A stretch of DNA of 64,000 bases from Agrypnia vestita. Taxonomy: Eukaryota > Arthropoda > Insecta > Trichoptera > Phryganeidae. Below the pieces are notes generated by a model that saw only the letters and a program-made list of their open reading frames with translations, was not told the origin of the DNA and did no database searches. This document shows positions 20,701-31,631 of this stretch, piece by piece; position 1 is the stretch's first letter, and every line of letters begins with the position of its first letter. The DNA lies in contig JADDOH010002016.1 in assembly GCA_016648135.1 (NCBI GenBank), positions 82,047 through 146,046 of the forward strand. Direction: 5' to 3'. The position numbers and the translations under genes were made by a program.

Positions 20701-21539
20701 AAATGTAATAATTTAAAAAGATATTCACAACAACATCAACCGGCTACATAAAAACATCTGATACTTAAGTAATATACGATACTGATTCTTCTCAAAGTAT
20801 GTGATGATTTATTTGATGCGTCCTCCGGGACGAAGATGTGGGATCGCGATACTTGGTGCTTCAGCAGGAACCTGTATTTTTGGTAATTAATTATACGAAT
20901 ATACCGGTATTACTAAAATTAAATCACATTTATATAACAATTAAAATTTATAGAGAAAAATGTAGAATTGCGAATGACAAGAGGGTCATTTAAATTATAC
21001 TCGTAGAATATATTTAGAGAATTACGGGATATTTTCGTGTTCATAAATATTTTTTAGTTTAGCCAGTGAATTTTAATACTGGCTATTAGTAATTGCCTAA
21101 TTGAGTATTATTAATTACATAGTATATGGTCCGTTATATTGCGAATATGCAATGCACACTGAAAATAATGTGATTATATTCTCTTTATATTCGATACATA
21201 CTGCCGACATATTTTGACGAATATTTACTGTTATTTTTAATTAATAACACATTAAAAATAAAGAATAGTAAGTAAAAAGCAGTAAGTAAAATTCAGAACG
21301 GCACTAATTAAATGAGGACAAAATCTTAATACTAATTTTAAATCAAATTTCAACAATAAACATCCCTCTTAGTTTCTCCCTTATCAGAAGGGGGCTACGT
21401 CTCACTGTGTTCTTCTGATTCACTTAGTTCTTTATCTTAAAGAGTTGTACCACAGTATAGCCAGAACAGATGTTTATCTCCGGCCTGTCGGCGAGTTATA
21501 AGCCTACTCTTGCATTGACGCTAGGGTCGTCACTTTATT
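20701..21539. other. AT-rich stretch
   Basis: No gene or repeat family recognised. Confidence 0.35.
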
Positions 21540-21615
21540 TTTACTCCCTTTCTTTTAACTCGTAGCGTCTGAGATTCCGACGCAAAAGGTAGACACGAAA
21601 CCCGAAAATTTCTGT
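21540..21615 (+). mobile_element. TACTCCC-family element fragment
   Basis: TACTCCCTTTCTTTTAACTCG and TAGCGTCTG, then GATTCCGACGCAAAAGGTAG and ACACGAAACCCGAAAA, match the two ends of the family joined across a large internal deletion. Confidence 0.65.
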
Positions 21616-22924
21616 AATTAGTATACCTAATTTCTGCACTTAAATTGCAAGAGCGCTGATTACCATTAACGTAGACTTTTAAAAACTCACAGTCTTTGTG
21701 ATAATCAACACACCTTTTTAGTAAAGCACCACAAACATAAAAAAAGGCATTTTTTCAGGAAGCGCATTTTTTTTCTAAAGCGGCGGCTGCGAGCGCGGAT
21801 GGCACCGAAGGCACGGCCCTTACTGCCGCCGCCTTATGCCCCCATATTCTATGTCAATGTGTGCGTTACAGTTCGAGCGTACACGGCGCCGAACACGCAC
21901 GCAAACATTCTAATGGGTAGCGGCCATTTTATATGAAGACGTATTACTGTTCTTAGTATACTGTGGTTATACGGTCATGTACACACAAAGATTCTCACAG
22001 ATGTACACAATCAAGCAGATAAAATTCAAATGTTCCAGAATCAAGCAATATTGTGTAAAAATCATAGAAATAACATTTAAGTAGAACGTGCACTATGGAA
22101 AGGAGAAGTGTTCAATGACATCTGGTCCTGCTTATAAATATCGAACAATCGGTATGCTGTAACAGTGTCACAATAGTTAGAACTCCATCACTTTTTAAAT
22201 GTTAATTATAAATAAGACCCCGAGGCATTTATTTATTAAGGTATACGTACACTACCTTACATGTTACATTTTGTTACTGCCCAAAAGCGGTGACCATCGA
22301 TCATGTGTACCTATGGACAGGCAGACACTTGCTAATTGGTTTAAATGCCCTCGACAGGAATTGGTTTTAATCACTTAGGTTTTTGCCATCGCGTCATCAT
22401 CTGCCATCAAAATTCCACCCTGGTTGCCTGGCTGGATGCGTCGGTTGGAGCACTCATCTAATTAGGTAGACGTTCGAAGAAAATAATTATCATTCTCACC
22501 CGTACGACTACACAAAAACAACGACGTCGGCTATGCTTTCGATGTTGTGGCCATTAACAATTTAGGGGATTTGCGCGAAGACGGACGTGACCACTCAGGA
22601 TGACAAAGGCCACCTAATATTTTGCAGCTGACCAAAATAATCTTTGTATAACATCTATAACCTCAGTTTGAACAAATTAAATTCCTTCGATATAGCGTTG
22701 GATTTGTTTGGGTTTGATATGATCCAGAATTAACAACTTTAGATTACATAGACCAAACCGCCAGAGACCAAATACGAAAACAAAATATTATTGACATTGC
22801 TGAAAAGTAACAACTTCTCAGAATTCACTCATCACATTATTAAAATTTGTCATTTTTTCGATAACCATAATTTTAAGTTTAACTATGATAACTATGATAA
22901 CCTAGAAACCATAGAAATAAAATA
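21616..22924. promoter_or_regulatory. Two GC-rich, non-repetitive islands
   Basis: The segment 21770-21930 is GC-rich (GCGGCGGCTGCGAGCGCGG, CGCCGCCGCC) and the segment 22260-22640 is a long, non-repetitive, moderately GC-rich segment with CTAATTAGG (a homeodomain-type palindrome core) near 22460 and CATCGATCATG near 22297. No convincing reading frame is present. They resemble conserved enhancers in long introns. This is composition-based inference only. Confidence 0.3.
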
Positions 22925-22969
22925 AATATAATTACCATGTATGCTATTTCATAGAAATGACGATATATT

Positions 22970-23260
22970 TCTAGCATAGTCCATTCGTATATATGAAAGA
23001 AACTGATTTAGAATATATATACAACATTTAAAAAATTGATGTGTGTGTGTTCTTACTGTGGAATTAGTGAACGTTGCGTTGTGTAAAGTGATCATTAAAG
23101 CCAGCTACAGGTCATTACTGTAGAATTAGTGAATGTTGCGTTGTATAATGTTATCACTTAAGCCAACTATAGGTCATAATCTCTGGGTTACTATATACAA
23201 AAAACTTCCATACACGTTTCCCATCTAAGTAGATTGGCCTCTGTGAGACTGTGAGAGTTT
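22970..23260 (+). repeat. GTGATCAC-family repeat with internal 68-bp duplication
   Basis: The block TACTGTGGAATTAGTGAACG, TTGCGTTGTGTAAAGTGATC and AGCCAGCTACAGGTCAT is present twice in tandem (about 23055-23122 and 23123-23190). The usual 3' block follows (CTTCCATACACGTTTCCCAT, CCTCTGTGAGACT). The tandem step is about 68 bases. Confidence 0.7.
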
Positions 23261-24023
23261 ATCTTAAATAATACAATGAATTTCTTCATCAAATCTCTCT
23301 TTTGAGCACCGTCATTTTTGACCTGTTAACATTCATAATATGGTGAGTTTTCTTGCAAACTTTATACATCCTCCTCATGCTCATTCTAGACTCTGAAAGT
23401 CGTGTTCACTATTTTTACATTAATACTGCTTCGTAGTAATGTAAAATATGGATCCACATATTCTAAACTGGAATTGCGTATACGAAATATGTGTCATATC
23501 AATATTATTGTTTGTCCTACGAAAATAGGTCCTCATATTTAACAAAAATCATAAAAATTGAATTTTCAGAACAAAAGATAATATTTTTTTCTGAAGCCGA
23601 TCATCGTGGAGGTCTCTAGTGATGTCAGGGAGCGATTATCGACACAATCGTTATTTGTAAACACAAAACGTTACAAGACGCACGGGCCGGAGACCCGCGG
23701 CGACTTTGGACTGCGACAATCGATATCTTTTCTTGTCCCTCTTGACCGGATGACAACGCAGTACGTAAGAAATATGATAGATTCCCCTCGAATCGAATTT
23801 TATGTCGATTATGATGGATGACAGTAGCAAGAATTTTTTATTTATTTACATCATTTATATTATACTAAATTATCCGACAAACCTTCATCACAGTCGAAAT
23901 ACAGTGTATAAAATCGATTAATTTGCATATCGTCTCTTTAGAGGTAAAACTCACTAACCTCAATAATGGCTAAAGTGAGTTATGAATACAAACATTCATA
24001 TTGTAACCATCTCTGTTCCGGGT
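23261..24023. other. Non-coding stretch with an island at 23590-23825
   Basis: The island at 23590-23825 is GC-richer with a 71-codon frame lacking any recognised motif. ATCGAT/TCGATAT words occur near 23720. It may be a regulatory element; no exon signals frame it. Confidence 0.3.
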
Positions 24024-24160
24024 GGTTATCCCTTACCACACACAAGAATCATAATTCTTTTTGGTGAGATATATACTCGTACTTACAAAAAAAATTGTAA
24101 ACATTTTCTAGGTATCATTGTAATAAAATATTATATATATATTATTAATTAAATAAATAA
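24024..24160 (+). repeat. Dispersed repeat, copy 2 (pair with 1729-1860)
   Basis: Near-identical to 1729-1860 from GGTTATCCCTTACCACACAC to the TATATATATTATTAA and A-rich tail. Confidence 0.75.
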
Positions 24161-24424
24161 AAAAGGTTAAAATTAATGAATATTCCGTATCTATTTATAG
24201 TTAGGTATTTAGTGGTAAAACTCATAATTTTAAACCTTATCATCGCAAAATTATTCCAACGTCACTTAGTGAGTTTTACCTTTAAGACAATGATGTATGC
24301 AGAAAAAAATATTGATTATATTATTTGTATATATCTACTTTTTTATTTGATTAATTACATGTTTCAGAAAAACCTTTAGGGAAAAAAATTAGGACTTTCT
24401 ATGTTACACATAAATAATTTTGGT

Positions 24425-24508
24425 CTGAAATTGAATAATTTAGAATCGTTAGAAATTAGTAAAGCATGTAATAGTCAACAAAATATTGTTACTAATCAAT
24501 TAAATTGA
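24425..24508 (+). pseudogene. GIY-YIG endonuclease C-terminus, PLE fragment
   Basis: LKLNNLESLEISKACNSQQN followed by IVTNQLN and a stop aligns with the LDNLEILEIKECLNTKANII..DQLN tail of the copy at 8326-8775. The residues after the stop (TTSPILN) still match the family, so the stop is a mutation. Confidence 0.7.
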
Positions 24509-24651
24509 ACTACTAGCCCAATTCTAAATTTTTTTCCAATAATTGCGAGTAATCAAGAACTTCAGTAATAATATTTAAAAATAATTTTTCAAATAATTTA
24601 GAAAAACCAGAAACAAAAGACATTTCATTCTGATATTTTGACAGTTATACA

Positions 24652-24693
24652 ACACCCTGACGATGGAAAGATTTTTCTGAAACATGTTGGTGT
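24652..24693 (+). ncRNA. Hammerhead ribozyme, minimal type I (best copy)
   Basis: All parts are visible. Stem I: ACACC (24652-24656) pairs with GGTGT (24689-24693). Core box CTGACGA (24657-24663). Stem II: GGAAA (24665-24669) with TTTTC (24673-24677), loop GAT. Core GAAA (24679-24682). Stem III: AC with GT around AT, part of the self-complementary ACATGT; cleavage position would be after the T at 24688 (GTT triplet). A U-U mismatch sits between the core and stem II. Hammerhead ribozymes with very short stem III are known in the terminal repeats of Penelope-like elements. Self-cleavage of this copy is inferred. Confidence 0.7.
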
Positions 24694-24775
24694 AATTAAT
24701 CAAATAAAAAAAGTAGATTTATACAAATAATATAATAATTTTTTTTTTAAATATCAATCTACAATGTTGCTGAAT

Positions 24776-25119
24776 CAATTTAAAAAATATTTTAATTGAA
24801 CTTAAAACATCGTTCGATGTGCTTGCTTCTTCTGATAGTAAAGTGCTTGCCTACTGATCAAGTGGACACGTCCCATGAAACCATCAAATAAGAATATTTT
24901 TTTCATCAAATTTATTATGGACATCCTTGATTCAAGAGGCTTCAGAAACAATCATTGCCTTTTGTTCTAAAATTTAAATTTTTAATAATAATTAAAAATA
25001 TATGTAATCCTATTTTTGTAGGACAAACGTTTATCTTAGTTAGAAAATAGTAAAAATATTCATGTGACACGTATTTTGAGTACCTACGTAACGCTAATTT
25101 TTAATATTTGGATCCTTTG
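24776..25119. other. AT-rich stretch
   Basis: Nothing recognised. Confidence 0.35.
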
Positions 25120-25830
25120 GTTTACGACCATCCTTAGGAAGATACAATGCCATACAATGCAGTAATACTGCATTTTATTAATGGAAAATATCGAACAAGA
25201 GTTACAGAGTCTATTGGCGATATGTATGTTTGTAAGGAAACGTATTTGAGAGGGAGACAGCGTGTGAAATAGGTACTAACAGGAAATGAATTTTTGGAAC
25301 AAGTGGACAAGTTTGCGTTTTTGGGAAGTAAGTTCAATACAAGTGGGAAGGCTGAAAAAGTTATCGAGGAGAGGGTGTACAGGGAATAAAATGAATGGTG
25401 CTTTGAGTGCAATAATTTCTAATAGAAATATACCTGCCGAGGCAAGACTATCGCAACAAAATGGAATTCTGGTACCAACTCTGATGTAAGGAAGTGAAGC
25501 CTGTAGCTGGCAAAAGAGGAACCAAAGTCGACTGAATTCAGTATAATTGAGATAACTTAGAAATATGTGTAGCAAATCCATTCATAATTGAGTAGATATA
25601 TAATGAACAAATTTGTAAAGAATGTAACTGATCTTATCGTTGTAAATAGAATTAAAAAAGGGTCGCTCAGGTGATTTGGGCATGTTGAGCGAAGGAATGA
25701 GGTATGGTTTGGGCAAAAATATTCGACGAAAAAATATGAAACGGTGTCAGAAAGAGAGGGCAACCGCGGAAAACGCGGCATGATCAGATTAACCAGATGT
25801 TGGAGGATGGTCCTGATAGGACTCTCAGAG
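25120..25830 (+). mobile_element. LINE RT C-terminal region, broken
   Basis: Across several frames the + strand reads NEFLEQVDKFAFLGSKFNTS, then GKAEKVIEERVYRG, then KMNGALSAIISNRNIPAEAR, then NGILVPTLM and a stop, then CSWQKRNQSRLNSV. This is the thumb/C-terminal region after the RT palm in the LINE type seen at 12127 and 62480. From 25660 it continues GSLRWFG-like (CGCTCAGGTGATTTGGGCATG) and a frame-broken basic tail. The probable 3' end of the same insertion is at 26090-26200, with unrelated sequence (25831-26089) between. Confidence 0.75.
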
Positions 25831-26089
25831 TCTGTTATCTTACCGTTTTGCTATTTTACCTTTATTTTATACTTTTTCTTTCTGAAATTTCCTAATTAAG
25901 TGTGATATGTGGAGGAGATACAGTGAATGGACTATTGCTGATCTCTCCGGGTCGCGTCATCTTTTATACGACGTGACACGCAGATGGCCTTTAGAGTAAA
26001 AAATTGACAACGTATGAGTAGGACCGATATGGGAGCTTTCGCTCATAAAACGATCCTGGGAAAGCGGTGGGTGTCCATTAACTAATAGG

Positions 26090-26200
26090 AGTATCAACAA
26101 TCGTGGAGCTTAGTTTGTGTTAGGATGTAGGGGATAGAATGGATGGTGTTCCATCATCTCTGACTGCCCCCGCATGGAAACGGCGCGATGATAAGTAAGG
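26090..26200 (+). mobile_element. LINE 3' end fragment with TAAG tail
   Basis: GCCCCCGCATGGAAACGGCG, then CGATGATAAGTAAG, matches the end of the 12127-12450 copy (CCCCCGCGGGGAAACGGCG, GATGGTAAGTAAG). It probably completes the copy at 25120-25830. Confidence 0.6.
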
Positions 26201-26419
26201 GCGAACATTATTCCAACAGTACTACAGATACTCCATCCATATCTTCAAACATACCGCTACTATATATTTTTTTGCTTTACAGATTGTTTCATTTACAATA
26301 CAAGTAAATTTATTTATTTATTTACTTATCTTAATAATTTAGTTCCACACATAATGTTGTGTGGGCTAATACATGAATTCACTTGGACATCTGATGTTTA
26401 TTCTGATATTTATATTTAT

Positions 26420-27010
26420 TATAATATTCTGGAGTGAGTACCTAAATGGAGGCGATCTGCTGCTTGATGCATTCAATGCTATCATTAAATACATCGACAT
26501 GATCGCTCAGTTCATTTAGGAGTTGCACACTACGCGTTATGGTATGCTTATTCATTATATCCGTTCTGCATTTTAGGACATGAAATAGCGCGTGACCTCG
26601 ATTTTCCAAATAATTGTTTGGTACAAACAGGGCATAATTCTCTAGCAGGTTCGGGGCATCAATTTTATTTCTTAAAATTTGAACCCCCAACATGACTAGG
26701 CCCTCCTGTCTGCGCGACTCGAGGCTGCGGTAGTTAGTAGTACTTCATAGTTCATAAATGTAGGATATTCTCCTGTTCTGCGCACGTATAAATAGCGCAA
26801 GAATTTTTTTGAATCTGCTTAATCATGTCGATGTATTTCCTTTGGTGTGGGCTCCACACTGCCATTCCATATTCCAATTTTGAACGAATGATGAAATTGT
26901 ACATTTGCTCGATGCACTTCTCATTCGAAAATCCTTTATGTGACATGTTGGCAACTAGTTGGTTTATGTGACTTGAGAAAGTCAGTCTGGCATATCTACA
27001 ACGTTTCTTG
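26420..27010 (-). mobile_element. Jockey/CR1-type LINE RT C-terminus, broken
   Basis: Two minus-strand frames join: MYNFIIRSKLEYGMAVWSPH, QRKYIDMIKQIQKNSC (26752-26946) and, after a shift, VQILRNKIDAPNLLENYALF and an ending SIECIKQQIASI (26442-26693). RSKLEYG..VW.P....YI...E.IQ is the conserved block just after the RT palm in jockey/CR1 elements. A frameshift, stops and missing N-terminal domains make it a relic. Relatives are at 17890-18375 and 40500-40830. Confidence 0.78.
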
Positions 27011-28395
27011 AGACTACACTTTGGTGAGGTTTCGGGCTTTAACGGGATGTAGCTTTAGCAGTAGGTACCGCTTGAAAAACCATCTGTAGTTCCATCGCCC
27101 CTAGCAATATTGAAAATTCTATTAAAGCAGAAATGTATACAATTGCGGAATTTGGTATGCAAGAGATGATTAAACGGACAAAGGACCCGAGTCTGGAGAT
27201 ACATCTCCGAGCCTCTGCACCAGCCGGTACCAAGCGGGCACCTGGGTACCCACTCCGCCTGCGATCTGATAAAGGCTCGTATTGCGAAACTAGTCTCAAT
27301 AGCCCCGGGCTATCGGAATGGACCGACTTCCTCTATTGTCCGCAATACCAACACTGTCAAAGGATTGAATTAATTCAAAATAATTCCTCGTTCAATGGTA
27401 TTACTGCGCTTTCGGTGTTGGCGCAGAAACTTTGGTCGCATTTTGTTACACAATACAATATTCTCACGGGTTCGAATTAAACACGTAAAATCAATAAAAT
27501 CATCAAAATAACTGAACACAAATATTATTTCTTCAAAAAAAGTAAAATGATTTTGTGGTGACTACATTAATATATGTAATTAATGAAAATCTAAAAAACC
27601 AAATTTATTAATCAATTAGAAAGACATACAGAAAAAACAAATCAACGAAAAAACATTTGACTGCTAAAGGGATTATAGCAGCTTCGTACATTTTTGTGAA
27701 TATATCAACCTTATTTGTAAGTCTCGTTTTTATTAATTGATTATCATATTTTATTCACTTTTTAGAGCAATTCACTTTTTCTGGTACGGTAGGCACAAAT
27801 GACTGTGTAACTGCCGGTAGGTGACCCCAAAATTAACTGTTTTAATTCATTTTTAATTTTTGGACACTTTTGATACAATACACATATATTATATTCAAGA
27901 ACACATTGTTATTGTGAAGTTGCAATTTTTCAGAATAAAGTTCTGTGAAATTTACTAACCCAATTGAATCCGTAAGTGAAATCGTGTCTTAACAAATACA
28001 CAAGAGCTTCCTTGTAGATAATGAAAATAATTTTCATTTAATTTTAGTACCGATAAATCGGCGTTTAGAAAAGACATTTAATTTCTTGATACTTACACAA
28101 ATAAAACATATGAATATAGGATAATATATAGCAAACCTCTCGGCCACTAGATATATAGAAATACCTGTTTTGAGTTACGTAGCCTTTTTTTATCATTTTG
28201 CCACCTTAGCTCGATAACTAATATTTATTTTCACAAAAAGTAGGTACATACAGTATATATCAAGAATAAAAAATATAAAAATATCATGTGAGATCAAAGA
28301 AAAAATGGATCCCTCTGGATGGATACATTATCAGTGTATAATGAGCATAATCGCCCTTGAGGAGAATTTTTTTCGTAAATGGCGCCATATCAGTT
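27011..28395. other. Non-coding stretch
   Basis: A 115-codon + frame (27133-27480) lacks recognisable domains, has unremarkable composition and no splice context, so no gene is called. Segments near 27530-27660 and 27895-27955 (TTGAAGTTGCAATTT-like, TTCTGTGAAAT, TCAATTAGAAAGACATA) echo the flank of the Penelope-like remnant at 16900-17040, so a further decayed copy is likely here. Confidence 0.4.
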
Positions 28396-28398
28396 GTA

Positions 28399-28632
28399 GG
28401 GTATAAAAGCAAAGGAACCAATATCCAAAAAATAATGAATGCGGTCATCCGAGATTACTAATTTGTAATGTACTGAATTCGATATTTAATAAGAAACATT
28501 CCTATAAATTTAAAGAAAACATAATTTATACATAAAATCTAGAATTCAATATATATTAATTAAGTTATCCTCGGCGACTGCATTCAAAACATGTTTTTAA
28601 TTTTTTGGATATTGCTGCCTTTGCTATTTTAT
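28399..28632. mobile_element. GGGTATAAAAGCAAAG foldback element, copy A
   Basis: An inverted-repeat element of about 235 bp. It begins GGGTATAAAAGCAAAGG, ends GATATTGCTGCCTTTGC TATTTTA, and the arms pair further inward (GCGGTCATCCGAGATTACTA against GTTATCCTCGGCGACTGC; GTACTGAATTCGATATT against ATCTAGAATTCAATA). Four other copies are at 33437, 36043, 53549 and 54847. It has no coding capacity and is MITE-like. Confidence 0.78.
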
Positions 28633-29399
28633 TATTTAATGAATAAGATCGCGTTTTCTGTACCGGGTGTTAGTAACATATTCAGCTATGGCTTCTAGTC
28701 CACTTAATTGGCTTTTTTTCTCGGGTGTTTCTGATTACTTTGGTACCCCAGGCGCCTTTGGCTGGGCATTTTAATTCAATGCGCGTCTGTATATCTAGTA
28801 TGTGCGAGATATCGATAATCGATATAATCGGTTTTTTGTTGAACAACGACGCATTTTGTAGATTAATTTGATGATCAGTAAGACATTAAAATAATTACTT
28901 ATTTTACTGAATGATATTAAAAATCTTCAATTGTTCAACATAGCTTAGGCAAAATGAAAAGTGTGTAAATAACTCTAATAAATTAATATTAAAATTCCCA
29001 CCAAAACGTGTATTCAAAGAGACGTAGGTATTTCATAAACGAACGGTTTTAAATGATATCTACTCGGTAATAAAATATGCTTGATCAAACCTGCCCCATT
29101 ATCCTGTCAAACAATTGGATCAATTCAATACACAGATACGTCCAATGGCTCGTATTGTCGAGGGCAATTGAATTGTTTAATCTGCATAGCAGAATCCCTT
29201 TCACCGAGCGCACAATGTCTATTTCTTTAAGCGTATCTAACAACTGCAATTATTTAAACTATATAATCAACATTGCATACACATAGATATTTTGAAAATA
29301 AAATAAAATCGTAAATATTAGAACTTCATAAAGAATATGCGTAAATAAAAAGTTTAAACAAATTATTTATCAAAATTTACCTTTGCTATTGTCACAAGT
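28633..29399. other. Non-coding stretch with an island at 29040-29250
   Basis: The segment 29040-29250 is less AT-rich, non-repetitive, with several CAATTGAATTG / CAATTGGATC words. It is a possible conserved element. TCGATAATCGATATAATCGAT near 28810 is a short ATCGAT cluster. Confidence 0.3.
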
Positions 29400-29872
29400 T
29401 TCTAAAAACGACGAGAACTTTACATAATCGATGGTTTCCGAAACCACCAAGCCGATTTGAAATGATTTAGAATGCTTTGTAGGACCTGGGAAAATCAAGA
29501 AGTCTGTCTTATTTGTTTAGTTTTCTAGGATATTCTGCCGTGTGTATGTCAGAAAACTACACACTAATGTATATGCCAGAAAACTAGAAGACTCGGAACG
29601 GCCGTGAAAACCTGAGAGAATTTTTAAGTCATTCTTAGTTTGACATTTGGTGGAATCATAGATAAAGCAAAACCAGTGAATCCGAGCAAACATAGACAGC
29701 AAGCGAATAATGTACCAGTGTACCTACCTGCGTAACAAATCCGTATGATAGAAAGGATGTGAAATAAAGTGTTCCAGATACAAGTAGTGTCGTCTCGAGC
29801 GATGGTTGGTGCGAATTACGGAATAGTGTTTCAGTTACGTTTATGTCTAGTGCCTTTATCTGAGTAATAAAA
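29400..29872. repeat. Dispersed repeat, related to 55530-55570 and 56780-57095
   Basis: Blocks shared with 56780-57095: AAATCAAGAAG, AGTGAA..CG..., AGCAAGC.A, TACCAG.GTACCTAC, GAAATAGTGTTTCAGTTACG and TTT.TGTC.AGTG. Blocks shared with 55530-55570: AGTTTTCTGGGATATTCTGCCGTGTATATG. No coding content; class unknown. Confidence 0.5.
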
Positions 29873-29879
29873 AATAAAT

Positions 29880-30120
29880 TGGTTTAAAATATTTCACTAT
29901 ACTGGACTTTACTGGACTTTACTGGAGGGAATGGTAGAGGGAAAAATTGCCACAGGGCGCCCTCGCCGTGAATATTACGAGAAAGTGTGCCAAGATATGA
30001 ATTGTGCCTCCTACACAGAGCTGAAGAGGATCGCCGGAGAGCGAGCAGAATGGAGAAGGAGATGTGCTTTGCTGCAAACCAATCCCCCCAACCAGCAAGA
30101 AACCCAAGAAGAAGAAGATT
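29880..30120 (+). mobile_element. LINE C-terminal fragment (fourth type)
   Basis: The frame beginning near 29925 reads GMVEGKIATGRPRREYYEKV, CQDMNCASYTELKRIAGERA and EWRRRCALLQTNPPN to a stop at 30150. A (G/A)(K)I.G.RPR..Y...(I/V)C.D.....Y...KR.A..R.EWR segment is the C-terminal tail of a common insect reverse-transcriptase family. The 5' side is truncated just before this, preceded by ACTGGACTTT repeated three times. Confidence 0.7.
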
Positions 30121-30150
30121 GTTTTTCATCTCTCACCGTCGCGAATCTGT

Positions 30151-31074
30151 GACAATATCAATTGTGGGCAATGTTAAAAAATGATCAATTAGTACGTTCT
30201 ATGAAAGCAGGCTATGTATAACGTTTATATTGATCCAATGACAAAAAAAAATTCTCTCGTTTTTATGAAATCTGAAACATGTAACACTAGCAAAAATAAA
30301 AATGTCAAAAGTGACGGACTTTTTATATTTGAATATAATTTTTGCATTAATTAGTTATTACTTATACGTTAAGGGCCTACACTGCCCTGGAAGTGTAAAA
30401 TTTAGACAGAAGTTGTTTAATTTTTAAAAATGAGATGATTAATTATTTATTGATATTTATTAAGGTACTTACATATCGTATAATAATTGTATAATTGTAA
30501 AATTAAAAAAAGAAAATCGGCGCGTCATGCCTATTTCCGTGGAGCTCCTCCTCCGTGGCTGAATGCAACTTTTGCCAGTGCACGTTTTCCCGAGACAGGA
30601 AATAAGATCATGTACTTATTTAACAATTAAAAATGTAAGTGGACAAAATATGAAAAAATTAAGTTAGTAGGTAGAATACTCATTCAACTTTACAATATTT
30701 ATAAAAAAAAATGTTTGAATATCAGGAATCAGATAATTTCATGAAAGCGGTGAGAATCTATTAGGAACAGACTGGACGAGTCCGATTCAATTTTATTTTG
30801 TAAGATTCCATTACAGAGCGGCTTGCCATTCTTTTGTTTTCTCTCTCGTTTTTTGAATCTATTCAATTTCACTATTCTCCCACACAGCATCATCTGGGCA
30901 AGTGAATTAGACCTACCTATACATTTGCCTTCCATCTAGAAGGTAATATATAAAAACACCTATGGGAAACATGAACAGACAATAAAATTTTTTGAAATAA
31001 TACAAGTAACTACTCCTTCTGATAATTCGCTAATTGTAAGTATCTACGAGTATATTAATAACAATATTTTTATA
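30151..31074. other. AT-rich stretch with an island near 30515-30610
   Basis: The segment 30515-30610 is GC-richer and non-repetitive. No gene recognised. Confidence 0.3.
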
Positions 31075-31410
31075 TTGTTCTGAGAACAAAATTCTCTGTG
31101 GACGAAATCCAACAATTGTGTTCTCTGAAAATTCGTACAAAAATTGTTCGAAATATATACCTACCTACTGGTCTATAAAAAGAGTTCTAGCATGGTCCTT
31201 TAAAATATTTGAAAGAATACAGAATGTATATGTACAACATTCAAAAAATTTGATAATGTGTGGATGTTCTTAAGGTGTAGTTGGTGAACGTTGCATTATG
31301 TAAGGTGATCACTTAAGCCAGCTCATACAGGTAACAAGTCCGGTGGCTACCCTATAAAGACTTCAATACATTTTTTCCATACAAGTCTCTGTGAGACTTC
31401 TATACATATA
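31075..31410 (+). repeat. GTGATCAC-family dispersed repeat, long copy
   Basis: One of the most complete copies: TTGTTCTGAGAACAAAATTC, a CTGTGGACGAAATCC box in inverted form, then GAATACAGAATGTATATG, GGATGTTCTTAAGG, GTGAACGTTGCATTATGTAA, GGTGATCACTTAAGCC, AGCTCATACAGG, then CTCTGTGAGACTTCTATA at the end. Length about 335 bp. Confidence 0.7.
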
Positions 31411-31582
31411 TATTTTCTGTAGTTTGTTGTATTGATTGAAAATGCAAATAAAATTAGGCGCAAACTAGTTGCACATATTGTAAAAAAAACTCGTTTGCAC
31501 AAAATGGCTTACATCAATTTCTATCAAACACAATGCACCTGTAATAATTTCCTTATTTAATAATGATAATTTTTCTTTTCAG

Positions 31583-31631
31583 GTAAGTTCACAATATCTA
31601 AATCTTCGACACAACCAAGAGGAGTTGACAA
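31583..31631 (+). other. Recursive splice (ratchet) site with downstream donor
   Basis: TTTTTCTTTTCAG (31570-31582) is joined directly to GTAAGT (31583-31588), a perfect match to the juxtaposed 3'/5' splice consensus of recursive splice sites in long introns. A second donor, GTGAGT, starts at 31632. The 49 bases between are open in two frames. Recursive sites are used to remove very long introns stepwise. The sequence match is direct and the function is inferred. An ordinary 49-base exon is the alternative. Confidence 0.5.

Larger units (their letters stand above)
24170..24775 (+). mobile_element. Penelope-like element remnant with well-formed ribozyme motif
   Basis: Left part (about 24300-24375): an inverted copy of the terminal sequence (ATTATTTGTATATATCTAC, then CATGTTTCAGAAAAACC), lacking the CTGANGA box. 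Middle: endonuclease C-terminal codons (24425-24508). Right: hammerhead-like motif (24652-24693) and the terminal AGTAGATTTATACAAATAA sequence ending near CAATCTACAATGTTG. Copies of the same terminus are at 33745-33915 (reverse) and 55660-55815. Confidence 0.7.

Noticed and set aside
27133..27480. 115-codon plus-strand frame with some GC-rich codons
   Set aside because: No domain, no splice signals at its edges, an overlapping antisense frame, and decayed repeat sequence on both sides.
28399..28632. TATAAAA at the left end as a TATA box
   Set aside because: The word is part of the terminal repeat of a five-copy foldback family, so it is not evidence for a promoter.
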